Shown: in pieces, positions 25,644-42,034 of the stretch
Layout: each line of letters begins with the position of its first letter
Numbering within the stretch: position 1 is the first letter of the stretch
Source of the DNA: Alnus glutinosa
Taxonomy: Eukaryota > Streptophyta > Magnoliopsida > Fagales > Betulaceae
Length of the DNA stretch: 64,000 nucleotides
Direction of reading: 5' to 3'
Assembly (NCBI RefSeq): GCF_958979055.1
Contig: NC_084886.1
Location: forward strand, 46,145,154 to 46,209,153
Made by a program: the position numbers and the translations under genes
The notes under the pieces: model-generated
Seen by the model: only the letters and a program-made list of their open reading frames with translations
Databases searched by the model: none
Told to the model about the DNA's origin: nothing

Positions 25644-26553
25644 CAGTGGCGGACCCAGCCTTGGGGATTTGGAGGGGCCAAATTAAAAAAAAAATGTTAT
25701 AATCCAAAACTAAAAAAATCTAAAAAAACCATTTCTTCTAGTCTTCCACACCTTAACCTAATATATGATCATATATAGCATTTTCACAACCAGCAAAAAT
25801 TTGATTGAGTGGAATCATCACAACTCTAAACTATGATACACTTTTGAACAGAGAGATTTAAGATTACCTCGTAAACAAAACCAGCACTACTATCTACTGA
25901 GCTTAGTGGAGAAGTAGTGTTCAAAAACGGTGAAAAACCTCTTCTCTCTAGCTTCAACACCTACAAACATCAAAACCAACTTAAAAAAAAAAAAATAAAA
26001 AAAAATCCTTCTCTATAATGCACTAAATGCTAGTTTAATTTTCACAATTTCACTCACAGCCGGAGACTTTCTTTTCCACTACAGGCAGTAGCACCCTACA
26101 CCCACACCAAAAGTTTTTATGTTTCATCTCTGTGAGTACGTGACTATGTCTCTTTTTCTTTTAGAAGGTCTATATGTCATTTCTTATTTTCTTGTTTCCT
26201 ATCTTCTTGAGCCATTGGGGTGCTATCCACCAGTCATCTTGTCGACTGTCACGCTAAGCTAGAGCCTAGAAGTATGGTGTATGGCTATGGGGATGGACCG
26301 GATTGTTGTATGGACTACTGGAGAAAAAAAAAAATTGAACGTGACTCTGACTTGTGGCTTTAATTGTTGCTTTGACATCTAAAACTCATATTGACTCTAG
26401 GGTAGAAAGTAGAGAGTAGACTAAAGTCTAAATAGTACTTTGATGGGCCAACTACAAGAGTGCAAGTTTGTAAGACAAAAATAAGTAGTAATTTTCTTTT
26501 GTTTTAGAAGCCAGTGGCCCCTTGCTGGCCTAAAAGCTAGAGATCCGCCCCTG
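25644..26553. mobile_element. Non-autonomous hAT element, 910 bp, 8-bp target duplication
   Basis: The element starts CAGTGGCGGACCC and ends GATCCGCCCCTG, the imperfect inverted ends typical of plant hAT elements. GATATGCC flanks it exactly on both sides (25636-25643 and 26554-26561), the 8-bp duplication of the hAT superfamily. No transposase-like frame was seen, so it relied on a partner elsewhere. It lies about 190 bp upstream of the laccase start and so borders its promoter. Confidence 0.88.
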
Positions 26554-26743
26554 GATATGCCCCATATTATTGAGGCCAGGACATAATTTAGATGAGCTGA
26601 ATATATTTCCCATATATATATATAAGCTTCAAGGTTAGAAGGTTAAAACTCACAAGTCACGTCCATATATATACGTCCGGAGTTCATAACCAGTACTACA
26701 AGTGAAAAGGTTTTCCGGCCATCACCCAACTGAAAAATTAACC

Positions 26744-31142
<4,399 letters not shown>

Positions 31143-31526
31143 AGTTGCTGCCAGCACGTAATAAATACCCCGGCCTCTGCCAATGATTGGTGGTGAATGA
31201 CAAAGAAGTGGCAGAATAGCGGTTACAAAACATGCAGTTTTTGAAAATATATATAACAATTTCAAAATGCAGCTAATGAAAACACGATCATAATTCGTGC
31301 GTTTGTATAAATGCTTACATATATGGTCAGTTGTCTATTGTGGTATTAAACAACAAACTTAAATGGCAATTTGAAAACTGAAGAAATTAATAAAATCAAA
31401 GAAAAAGATAAAAAGAAAAATGGTTACACACCTAATACAGATGAAGTTGAGGGGCATTTGTGGGTGACCAAATCCACAAGACTATAACGTAAGACCAATT
31501 ACCATGGTTGCAATCCAACTGTAACA

Positions 31527-31565
<39 letters not shown>

Positions 31566-32472
31566 ATATCTTTTTTTCTTTTTTTGACTTTCTACGTTTC
31601 GATCTATATATCTATCTAATTAAGAGCTTCCTTAATTTGTTGAACGAACAATTATCGATTATTATTATCAGCAACAAAATACACACAAACACCGTACCAA
31701 CCCAATTAAAACGGAACCTCAAAAAATATTCATATTTTTGTTCCTATTAAAACTCCTCACGAATCTCACCAGTTTCGAACCTAACCTACCACTCTTACCA
31801 TTCTTTCACGAATCTAGCTCACCACTTTCTTAAAAAAAAAAAAAAAAAAATTGAGAAAGCACAAGTTTTAAATTGCACGTTCCGAAAACGCAAACTCAAC
31901 TAAACTTTAAAGCAGTCATGTGTTCCTAAACATGTGCTTTTTCACTTTTTAATTTTTTAATTTTTTTTTTAAAAAAAAAAAAAAAAACTAAGAGAAGAAG
32001 CCACGGTTAACTCCAAACTTGTTCGCCTAAACAATCATTTTCTCCCTCTCACGCGTCTAAATTAAGGAGTACCATTCAAGAACTAATTCTCTCTCATAAA
32101 TGGGTTTTGGGTTGGTAAAGTATATATAATTTTTTAATCTACACTAACGGTGATTTCATGTATTTTGGATTTCTGTGCATTTAGTAATTAAAAGCTACGT
32201 ACCATAAAACTAAATTTAAGAAACAACCAGTCAACCACTAGCTACTTCATGTTGAAGTGAATCCAAATAACGCCACCAATGTTATTTGGCTGAAGCAACG
32301 TACAGTAGTCATTGTGGAAATAACGCCACCAATGTTTGTAGAAATTAAACAGAAAGAATAAAAGCATCTAAAAAGTCCAATTTATCCACAAATATTCTGC
32401 CACTTCTCTGCCATTCGCCACCAATCATTGGCAGAGGCTGGGATATTTATTACGTGCTGGCCGGCAGCAACT
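31143..32472. other. Spacer between the two convergent laccase genes
   Basis: The outer parts (to about 31220 and from about 32395) are matching 3' flanks of the two genes. The unique middle, about 1.2 kb, is AT-rich with (CT)n at 31529-31560 and A/T homopolymers near 31825-31850 and 31945-31985. A CCAATAACGCCACCAATG-like word occurs twice near 32265-32335. No gene was seen. Both transcripts should terminate here. Confidence 0.6.
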
Positions 32473-35400
32473 TCAACACGGTGGCATGTCCGGTGGCGGT
32501 GGTATGATATGCGCCTCTGGGCCTTTCCCATTTTTCACTACAAACGCCATGTCCATGCCCCATGTCATATGCTTATCAAAATGGCAATGCATAAACCAAA
32601 CTCCTATATTTTCACACAAAACAAAAGCATCAGCGTCATAATATAGTAATAGTAGCTTCATCTGACATATAAAAAAGAAAAGAATAGTTAGTAGTTGTAG
32701 TGTGACGAACCAGGATTGTCAGCCTTGAATCTAATGGTACTCCAGTCGTTTAAGGGGACAGCAACGGTGTTCTGAAGAGGAGGGTCAACAAGATTATATC
32801 CCAAAGGGTCCTTGTCCTTGTCAAAGTTTCCAAGACCCGATCCAACAACAAAGAAACTAAATCCATGCAGATGTATTGGATGATCATTCCCATCCACCAA
32901 ATTCGTGCCTTGGAAAACAATCTCTACGGTCGTGTTATAATCGAGTATCTTCACCTTCGTCCCATGTTTCGGTGTCTCTAGGTACAACGGCAAGTCTTCC
33001 GCCGTGAAATTGAATATCAACGGCGGGAAGTCTGGAAAACGAGTCCCAAATTCTCCATTGATGTGATAATAATAAGCTTGTAATATATCGATGGAGGGGT
33101 CCACAAAGCTTATGTTGTTGATACTAGTGGCGAGTCGTGTCCCATTAGGCCCTTCACATGAATTGTTTGGACATGGGAACGTGTTGATGGAAATTGTGAA
33201 AAACAATTTTGTGGTTATGTTTATGGGGACCTCAATGGGATGATTTTCATCGGCTAAGCTTCTAAGGCTGCTGGTGAAACTAACTTCGGCATTAGTGTCA
33301 TTGTAGTAAGGAAGATTGGGCAAGGAAGGAGGTGAAGATGGCGTGTAGTTTCCGTTGTATTGGACGACAGCAGTGGTGGTTGTGTTATCGAAAGCAACCG
33401 CAGGGGAGCCAGAGTATACTCTAGCAGCCATGTAGTAGTGGTCAGGTTGCTCATTAGCTTTCAACAAAAAGTCGATGGTTTGGCCGGGGGATATTGCGAT
33501 ATAAGATGTTTCCAATGGCTTGGTGTAGCTACCATCTGTTCCGACCACAGTGACATTATGTTTGGCGATGGCGAAAAAATGAATTTCTTGCACGGCAGCA
33601 TTTATTAGGCGGAGTAGATAAGTCTTGCCCTGATCAACCTTAAGCTTGAATGTCTCTGCGCGCAAATGGTTAATCGCAATAATAGAAGTGAGGATACTGT
33701 AAAAAATAAAAAATAAAAAATAAAATTACTGACATGTACATGATTGAGTACTTCATTTCTTTTTGAAATATGATACATTGTTACGTCAAGATACAACTTT
33801 TAACCGTATTTACTCACGTGACAACTTTTACACTTTTTTTTTTTTTAGAAAAAAAACCGTAAAACTTGCTAGGGGCGGGCCATATTATCATATGAACAAA
33901 TTGGTCAAGAGTTGTGTCTTGCAGTGATAAAAAATCATATCTCTTTCTTTTCTACGCCAAAGCGAACCTTTTCTTTTTCTTTGGGTTAACGAAATGGTGA
34001 CTTTATTATTAATCAATTATCTCTACGTATTCTTTTAAATGAGAAGGTGATGCATTCTAAATGGTTAAAACAATGATTTTTAAAAAATGTAAATGGAGTT
34101 GATTTGGACAATTAGTGCAAGATACTCTCGTAATTTTAAATTTGCTTTTTAGTTGATAGATTCATTATATTAGAAGGGTCACTAATAATGTGACGCATGG
34201 TTTAATAAAGGTTTGTCATTAAACATAAACATATTATAGATTAGAGTTTTGATGAAAATTAAAAAATATTGTTTTGTTAGAGTAATTTACTCTATTTTTC
34301 TTATCGAGCCTAGGAAGTTCAGCTGGCACTTGCGCTAGCAAATTAAAGAAGGCAAAATTACCGCCAAATTGATCTATGATTCATAGGTCAAACACTTGAT
34401 CCTCATACACCACTACAGATCATGAGATTTTTTGAAACTCTACAATTAGTGGTTTATTATATATAAGCTCGATCATGAAAAATTAATAAACCAAATTTGA
34501 ATATATCCTCTTCTTTTTCTTCTGGGAAATTTATAAGCAGAGTTTTTTTTTTTTTTTTTTTTTAAGGAATAAGCAGTGTTAATTAATTTCCCACGCGATT
34601 AGCCGTCTATCTGTCTCCTCTTCCCATCTTTTCATTTTAATTTCTAACTTCAATCATAATATATAACAGTAAGTTAGTACAAAATACAAAAGAAACAGTA
34701 CTTTATATGCACGTGTATATATATATTCTAAAACTTAATAAGTATGTGACCTGGTTTTGAGCACGGATAAAGATCACCAGGTTGACCATTGATGGTGAAA
34801 GCATCAGAAACATTGGGGGCTCCTCCCGTCCGAAGAGTTTCATTATAAATCTCCTCTATATCTTTCTTCCACCACTCTCCTACAATATCAAATTAGATTT
34901 CCATTAATTATTTCAAAAATAAAAATTTCTTCGTCAAATTTTCTAACATTTTCTTTAGTGTTGTAATTAATTTAAGTTTTTTTGACTCATTAATTGATAG
35001 GTCTTTTATATATATATACCTAAGATAATGGGAACCTCTGCATGAGGAAGGGGGAAAGGATAACTGGTTCCATGCTTGGGATATATGATTATAGCACCGT
35101 GAACGGTTGCTCGCCACCACTCACTGTGAGCGTGCCACCAAAGAGTCCCTTCCTCCGTGGAAAATATAATCTTTTGACTAAATCTTCCACCCGGTTGTAT
35201 TGGGCATTGCGTGATATATGCAGGACCGTCTGACCACGGATTTCTCGGCTGTTTTACTCCATGCCTGCAAAATTACTCACAAATATGGAAGTATTAATTA
35301 TATTAATTACTAGCCAGCAATTAATATAATATAATAAATGAATCATTACCAATGAATAGTTATGTTGTAATTGCCCTTGTTATAAACATCAACAATGATT

Positions 35401-35842
35401 GTGTCTCCTTGGTGAACATGTAGTGTTGGTCCAGGAAACAGGCCATTAACTGTCAAGATGTTCTTTGTGCTGCACAGTCTCGCGTATGGAGCTTCTTCTA
35501 CCTGCATGCAATAGCTAGAAGGTTTACAAATATAGATAACTCATAAACCAAACATGCATGCAAGCAGCGTACAAACATATATCATTCAATGTACGTATGT
35601 ACGTTGTAGAAAATCAACCAACGAATAATTAAATTGATCCACATAGAAAATGAATTAATTAATTACTAGTAGGGTAATTTACGCCCCATTAATTCATCTC
35701 ATGAGGAAATTAATAGCATAGAGAAAAATAAGATATTACTTACCACAAAAGTGTGTCGACGAACCCGAGCTTGGGAACGAAAGGCTCCGACAAATAGGAT
35801 CCCTAAGACTTGCAAGAAGAAAACCTTCAGGATCAACCCCAT
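32473..35842 (-). CDS. Laccase (multicopper oxidase), LAC14/LAC15-like, complete; inverted copy
   Basis: Near-identical partner of the plus-strand laccase. Exons on the minus strand: 35744-35842 (ATG at 35842), 35350-35501, 35020-35264, 34751-34879, 32711-33655 and 32473-32603 (TGA); 1,701 bp, 566 aa. The signal peptide is [20 protein letters not shown]. All four copper motifs are intact: HWHG, WWHAHS, HPIHLHG and [12 protein letters not shown], with Cys and axial Met at the T1 site as in the sister. Exon 5 differences are mostly single charge changes (for example GG/DG before NDHP, N/D and R/H). Intron 4 is 1.1 kb and lacks the retroelement and long TA tracts of the sister, which is thus closer to the ancestral layout. 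Both copies look functional. A possible later difference in expression cannot be read here; the 5' flanks share only short words near the start. Confidence 0.93.
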
Positions 35843-36464
35843 TTTTATTTTTTTTTTGTATCTTTTGGGTGATGAAAACCTTTATCTTTCTTTTATGATT
35901 TGTTGTGCTGAGTGTGACTTCTGGACTTGATGATAAGAGCTAGTGGTGAAGGTACCATCAATTAGATGCTTAATTAAATACTAGTCACTAGCACCAGGAA
36001 AGCACGCATCTTCCTCTAAATTCAACTATAATTAATTTCAACTTAACAAATATTATATTATAAAAGTATTTTTCTTCCCCAATGTGGCTTGTTTCTAGCT
36101 ATTTCAATTTATTAATTGTGTAGCTTTCAATTAAACATGTTACACGGGTTCATGAAGATCTACATTTACAGCCATATATAGATTAATTAATATCATAATT
36201 TTAAGAGCTAAATACGTTTGACTCCCATGTGGTTTAATGCTTTTATTTTTTGTTCCATGTAGTTCATTTTGTATCATAAATGATACATCGTTTCTGGCTA
36301 AAGACAAAAATAATACTTCCGTCTAAAAATCAACGGAAGTCCGCATTAACACCTCTCAGGTGTTGACACGTGTCCTATATATTAAAAAAACTTAAAAATA
36401 ATAAAACTTAACAAAAAATAAAGGCATTAAATTTTTTTTAAAAAAAAAAATAGAAAGGCCCTTT

Positions 36465-36605
36465 GGGCAAAATAGGGGTGGCCAAAACCACCCCCAAAAG
36501 CCTTGGGGATGGCTCGGCCATCCCCATTTTCTCTTTGGGGGTGGTTGAACCACCTTTGTGGCCCATGGGGTGGTTTGTCCTTTAGGGTGGCTAAACCTAA
36601 ATCAT
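36465..36605. repeat. GC-rich foldback block (GGGGTGG/CCACCCC words)
   Basis: GGGTGGCCAAAACCACCCCC is followed by GGGGATGGC/GCCATCCCC and GGGGGTGG...CCACC pairs, which form several short hairpins. The flanks resemble the left part of a MITE but no matching right end was found. Similar cores occur at 37510-37690 and 50245-50330. Confidence 0.5.
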
Positions 36606-37269
36606 ATCAAAATTTTCAAAATACTTATCCTTTTTTTTTTGGAAAAAAAAAAATTGCTAAGATTTAGGTGTTGGTTAGAATTTAATGGAATTTGTAAAAA
36701 TACCCATGCCTAAATCTTTGAAAATTTTATAATTTTTTTTAAAAAAAAATAAACACAAGGGTTTTTTTTTTTGAAATTTTGATAGGATTTAACGAAAAAT
36801 TCTAACGGATGACTGAGATTGAAACTTTTTAAAAAATTGATACCCTAAATTGAAACGTTTTAAAGTTTAGGTACATTTTTTCAAAATGGACGAAAGTTCA
36901 GAAATTATAAGTGAAGTTCTTTCATAATTTTATATATATATATATACTTATTTCTTCTGCGTTTAGCATTTTGGCCCCATGTAAAATCTAACTTAATAAT
37001 CATAATATAATGTATGAATCCAAGCAGATTAGACAATTGGGGCGGCTTACTCAACCGTACGTCTAAGTGATAGAACAAAGTGCCATACATATGAGAAAGA
37101 CATTCATGATTCAGCTCATCTAAATTATGCAGTGCTATTTGTGTTTTTTCTTTTGGTGTATTTGTCTTTCATTAGAGTAAATCCCATTATACTTTTTTAG
37201 CTTTCGATCATTAGAATAATCATGCACATACGTACTTTTCGTATAGGTTGCGATCCTTTTATTAATTAA

Positions 37270-37915
37270 GGCCTCGTTTGGTTCACAGAATGACTATTCC
37301 ATTAGAAAAATAAATAGTTTTTTCTGGAAATAGAAGTTGGCGGAATGGAATGATTATTCATATTCTTTTGTTTGGTAATAACTCACACATTTTAATCGGA
37401 ATTCAAAAAAAATTCTTAAAATAACCCTACATTATTTGTTTTTTTTTTTTTTAAAAAAAAATCAAACTAAAAAAACTACAAAACTAAAAAACTAAAAAAA
37501 TAAAAAATAAATTGGTGGGTGGCCGGCCACCCACCGTTGAACCGAAGGCCACCCCCGACGAGAACTGGGAGTGGCTTGTGCCACCCCCAGTTGCTCCGGG
37601 GGTGGTGCGACCACCCCTGGCCCTCCAAAGTAGCTAGCCGACCACCCCAATTTCAAATATTGGGGTGATCGGCCAGCCACTTTGGGATTTAGTTTTTCTC
37701 CTCTTTTTTTTTTTTTTAAACAAAATATTTGAAAGAAAATAAAAAATGACTTTTTTTTTTTTGGAAATTGTATTCTTTACCCCCAAAGAATAGGTATTCC
37801 TTTTCATAAGGGAATAGTTATTCTATGGAATAGACCCCTACCAAACAAATGAATGGTTATTCCTATGGAATAATCATTCCATTCCAGGGGTCTATTCCCC
37901 AAACCAAACAGGGCC
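37270..37915. mobile_element. Harbinger/Tourist-like MITE with GC-rich core
   Basis: A 646-bp element. The left end is GGCCTCGTTTGGTTCAC; the right end, reverse-complemented, is GGCCCTGTTTGGTTTGG. Inner TTCCATTAGAA/TATTCCTATGGAATA words repeat in both arms. TAA lies at the left and TTA at the right, a possible mutated 3-bp duplication. The centre (37510-37690) is a GC-rich palindromic block of GGTGGCC/GGCCACC words in which a 62-codon frame on the minus strand is accidental. An extra copy of the AGTCTATTCCAGGGGTCTAT end repeats at 37921-37950. Confidence 0.7.
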
Positions 37916-37995
37916 TTAGGAGTCTATTCCAGGGGTCTATTCCTATGGAATAGAAATCAAAAATATTTCTACCTCATTGATAATAATTGAACTTA

Positions 37996-38349
37996 CGAAA
38001 AATTACAAATTAGCCCTCCAAACTGTCAACCATTTTGCAAGTAGCCCCACGAACTGTCAAAGTTAGACTTTGGCTTCCTAAACTACCAAAAAGTTTTCAA
38101 AATGTTTATTTTGTCAAAATATGTCTATAATGCCCCTGCCATATGTCATTTTTCAATTAAAACACTAAAATTTTATTTTATTTTTTAATTGAAAAAATGA
38201 CACATGCAGGGGTATTATTGGCATATTTAGACAAAATGGACCATTTTAAAACTTTTTGGTAGTTTGGGGGCCAGAGTTAAAGCATTGACAGTTAGTGGGG
38301 CTATTTGCAAAACGGCTGGCAGTTTAGGAGGTTAAATTGTAATTTTCCC
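37996..38349. mobile_element. MULE-type MITE, perfect 9-bp target duplication
   Basis: A 354-bp element whose left arm begins CGAAAAATTACAAATTAGCC and whose right arm, reverse-complemented, begins GGGAAAATTACAATTTAACC. Both are followed by TTTGCAA-TAGCCCCAC blocks. TTGAACTTA flanks both sides exactly (37987-37995 and 38350-38358), the 9-bp signature of Mutator-like elements. It is related by its ends to the element in HRD1 intron 2. Confidence 0.87.
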
Positions 38350-40996
38350 TTGAACTTAACAAAAAAATTTATTGAAATGTGAAATTCTAGCCTTACCAAT
38401 AGTTCTAGGATTAGTACATTTACTGACAAAAAAAAAGACCAAAGAAAAAAAAAATAGAATCAGATTTTAATTACTAACTAATACAAAATAAAGCAAGCAA
38501 ACTTGACAAGTAAGAGTTTTGCTTTTAATTTACTATTTAACATTTAAAGGAGAACTAAAAGTTTTGGACTTTTGGTGACTCGAGTTCAGTATTACTTAAA
38601 ATGGAATTAAAAGGAAAATTATTCTTATAAAAAATATATATATTTTTAAAATAATAATAATAATAATAATAATACAAGAAAGTGAAATATAGTCCATTTA
38701 TTTTGGGTAAGTAAGGAAGTAAAATAAAGACACTAATTATATGAGTAATTGTGGTTACCTCTAATTAACGTCACCTTAATTTCTTGGAGCTAGAGGGCAT
38801 GAGCTAGATTGTGTCCACGAATCAATCTTGTACCTAGTTAACTTTAAGCAATGATAGTAGTGAGCCAGGGTTTTTAATGCAAAAGTAAACTACATAACAA
38901 TTATGTATATAACATTTAGTAGATTATTTCATTTATTAATTGTTTATGCCACTTGATCATAGCTCGGCTAATATATATATATATATTTTTTTTATTCTTG
39001 AACTAGTAATTTGATCACAAAAGTGAGTAAAAATCTAAAAATTGCATAGAGAAATCATTCACTAATGTAGAAATATATGATGGGGAATATGAAAGAGAGA
39101 AGAAGAGAGAATAAACATATATACAAAGAAACTGAATAATATAAAATATCTTAACAACTGATTAAACAATAACTAAAAGAATAAATCAGTAAAACTAATA
39201 TTATATATATAGTATACTTGCCAGCCCAAAAAAATCTCTAAAAAAAATTATTGTATACTATGAAATAACCTAATTAATGCTGCATTTCTTTTTGGGGGCT
39301 ATTTACCAGAGGTTCTTTTAATTATAACAATAAAAGACAAACAAATAATCGGAAAAGTAGATGATAGAAGGAAGCTTTTTTGATAGGTGGTTTTCTTAAT
39401 TAAAAAGTTGAAATGTGCACTCAAAGGATTTCAGCTACTCTCTTTTTTTATTTATTTTCAAATAAGGGTGCCATTTTATGTGCTTTTTTTTTAAAAGAGG
39501 CGAACAACACAAAAGACAAGTGATCATAAAGGTTTGTCTGTTTTCTTAGGGTCATGGACGGTGTTTTTTTTATTAATACGAAGTTGAATATATTGTTTTC
39601 TTTTTTGTTTTGTTTTTAATAATTTTTTATTATTTTTTTGGTTTCTTAGATGGGTTTATTTCCTTCATACTACGCAATTTGGAAGTCAATACATGCATAT
39701 CTCGGTCACTTAATTAATTAATTGCTTAAGTCAACATATTTGACGTCACTTCATGCAATTCATCGCTTGTTTCTTTGTTTATGTATTTAATTGAGACGGC
39801 GGTCCAAATTAAACCTTGGTCAATATATAGAACATCAGTGTCTGGCTTTTCCTGATTAGATCTTGTGGAATTGCATGCCTTAGCTTGTCAATTGGATATG
39901 AATTCCGGTGAGGCGTCGAAGAAACAACAAGACAAATAAATCATTATTTATTGCTTGAAATTAAAAATCACACTTCACATTAATTCCAAATATAAAAAAA
40001 AAAATAAAAAATAAAAATGTAATAATCATTAACATGCATAGCAATTAAATGAGCCCTTTAATTTCTTCCTTGAATGGTTAAAAGATCCAGGAAGAAAGTC
40101 ATAAACTGTTTGGTTACGACATATGGTTGATTTCCTTTTCTATTTGATATTATTGCAGACAATTTGTTGGTCTTTGATTCTCCAGCATGCTCTCAAATCA
40201 TATGCTCATTTCTCTTGGTTATCGTTAATTAGATCAATAATTATCCACATTAGCTACTTCTAAATTATTATTTTTTTTGAATAATTATTCAAGAAATGTC
40301 ACATCATCAATAATCCACATAGATGCTATACACATCAGCATCTTGATAGGTATACCTATCAGCGTGTTCGATAGGAAAGAAAGAGTGGGAGAATGGAAAG
40401 TGATGAAAGGACAAAAAAGCATGGGTTTGCTACTCTTCATACCCGCTGATACGTTGAGTGTTTTAAGTGACTAATATAAAATGCCACTTTAAATATGTCA
40501 CATCAATCGATCCTGCAATGAGTGTGAACGTATTACGTAAAATGATTTTACACAACATCCGTAACGCCAAGGGTAAGTACAACTAAGAATTCACTTTCAG
40601 TTGGTGGTACAACTTCAAACTTGGGCATGCACAGTATGCATGCAGGGTTCAACATTTGGTTTGCCTTTGAACATTATGATAGAACAGCGAAAGGTTGTTT
40701 TGTATTGAGCATGAAGTATACATAGACATGACCCTTAAATGATGTCATGTACAGAAAGAACAGATCGAAAACTAACAGCAATATTTGAAGCACTTGACAA
40801 AATATTAGAGGCAGTCAAACAAGTTAGATCACAAAAAAAACGCTTGAGTGAGTCCTTGAAATTGATGTTAATGAACACCGGCACAAGTCTGCATTGTTAT
40901 CAGTCTTGCATATAGCAGTGTTGCCACCAAGCTGGTGATGCGGTCTTGAAATATGCCCTAGTTTCCTGACTTATCAACGGGTACTATGAACCATTA

Positions 40997-41215
40997 GGGT
41001 GGTGGTTCAATGGTCCAGGAAAATCCCCAAAGTGGTTAGATACGCGCTAGGGCATGAATTCGAATTCCACTATGAAAATCTTCAAGTCTAATTAGTGTAA
41101 ACCACCTTGGTTTCATTGATGCCTTAATGAAATTGAATCAGGCTATGGCTCAATCGAACTTGAAAGAGCCCATGGTTGGTCTCTCCCGCCTACCCCTTCA
41201 AATAGGAAAAAACAG
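40997..41215 (+). mobile_element. Possible tRNA-derived SINE
   Basis: An A-box-like TGGTTCAATGGTC near 41004 and a B-box-like GAATTCGAATTCC at 41056-41068 have the spacing of an internal Pol III promoter. A run of genomic text follows without an acceptor stem or a foldable cloverleaf, so it is not a tRNA gene. Neither a clear poly(A)/T tail nor target duplications were found. Confidence 0.35.
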
Positions 41216-42034
41216 ATACTAGGATTTTATAAAACGCTTTCAAAGACCAAATGCAACTCTACAACAACTCTTAATATCCTTAATGCCGTTGAAAAAACTA
41301 CAAAAGATCTCTTCTAGTTTTAATACAACACCTAAGCTAAATCTGTTAAAAACACCCTTAAAAGGGTCCCACGAAACAAAGCCTAAAGAGAGAGAAAGAA
41401 AGAAAAAGTGGATCCCTTCTTTAAGTTATCAATGGTAAGGACTAAAAAGTACTCTCATTGGGCATTTCCACTGCAGTACCAACCCCCTCGTCATAAAAAG
41501 TAGAGATAAAAATAAAATAATTTGGCTGTTTGGTCACCATCAGCCTGGAGCTCGAACGGTCCACTGGATGCTCGATGAAATGCAATTCATGGAAGGGAAT
41601 GAAACTTCCCTCTCCTTCTCTTCTTTTCTTTTCAATCCCTTCCACGAATTGCACTTCACCAGAGAGATTTTTTTTTTTTTTTTTTTTTTAAAAGAAAGAT
41701 CGTCATTCAAATATTTAAAATAAAAATCTAAATAAAGGAGCATATACAGGAGGGGCCCAATTCCCACACGAAATCATGAAAAGGGTCGGAGCCATCCAAA
41801 TCATTGTTCGATGATCAAAAACCAATAATCTTTGGACAGGAATTTCATTCATGATTCTCTTTTTCTTTTTTGGCGATTTTGCTCCTAGTTCAGCGCATGA
41901 ACATTTTAGTAACAAATATAAAGCTGTCTATAAAAGAAAGAAAGAAGAAATGAAAAGTCTGTATCTAACAACCTGAGGTAACCTTATTCTTCTGTCTGCG
42001 AAATTCTAACTCAAGAGGCCATGAAAGATCAACT

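Larger units (their letters stand above)
21068..26743. other. Intergenic region between HRD1 and the first laccase
   Basis: No gene was recognised. The region begins with the HRD1 3' side, then a (CT)n-(C)n tract at 21351-21385, (TA)n at 22867-22910, a (TA)n-cored MITE at 23579-23756, a foldback MITE at 24890-25059 and a 910-bp hAT element at 25644-26553. About 26570-26743 is the likely laccase promoter. Short open frames are AT-rich and show no recognisable domains. Confidence 0.6.
35843..42034. other. Intergenic region between the second laccase and ERD2
   Basis: No gene was recognised in 6.2 kb. Contents: laccase promoter side (to about 36100), a GC-rich foldback block at 36465-36605, a Harbinger-like MITE at 37270-37915, a MULE-type MITE at 37996-38349, a long AT-rich stretch with nothing recognisable (38350-40990), a SINE-like sequence near 41000 and the ERD2 3' side. 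The GC-rich islands stand out sharply from the surrounding AT-rich DNA. Confidence 0.6.

Noticed and set aside
37492..37680. A 62-codon frame rich in Gly, Pro and Trp
   Set aside because: It lies in the GC-rich palindromic core of a MITE and has no supporting domain or splice context.
40997..41075. Possible tRNA gene (A and B box-like words)
   Set aside because: No acceptor stem or anticodon arm could be folded by eye; it fits a tRNA-derived SINE head better.
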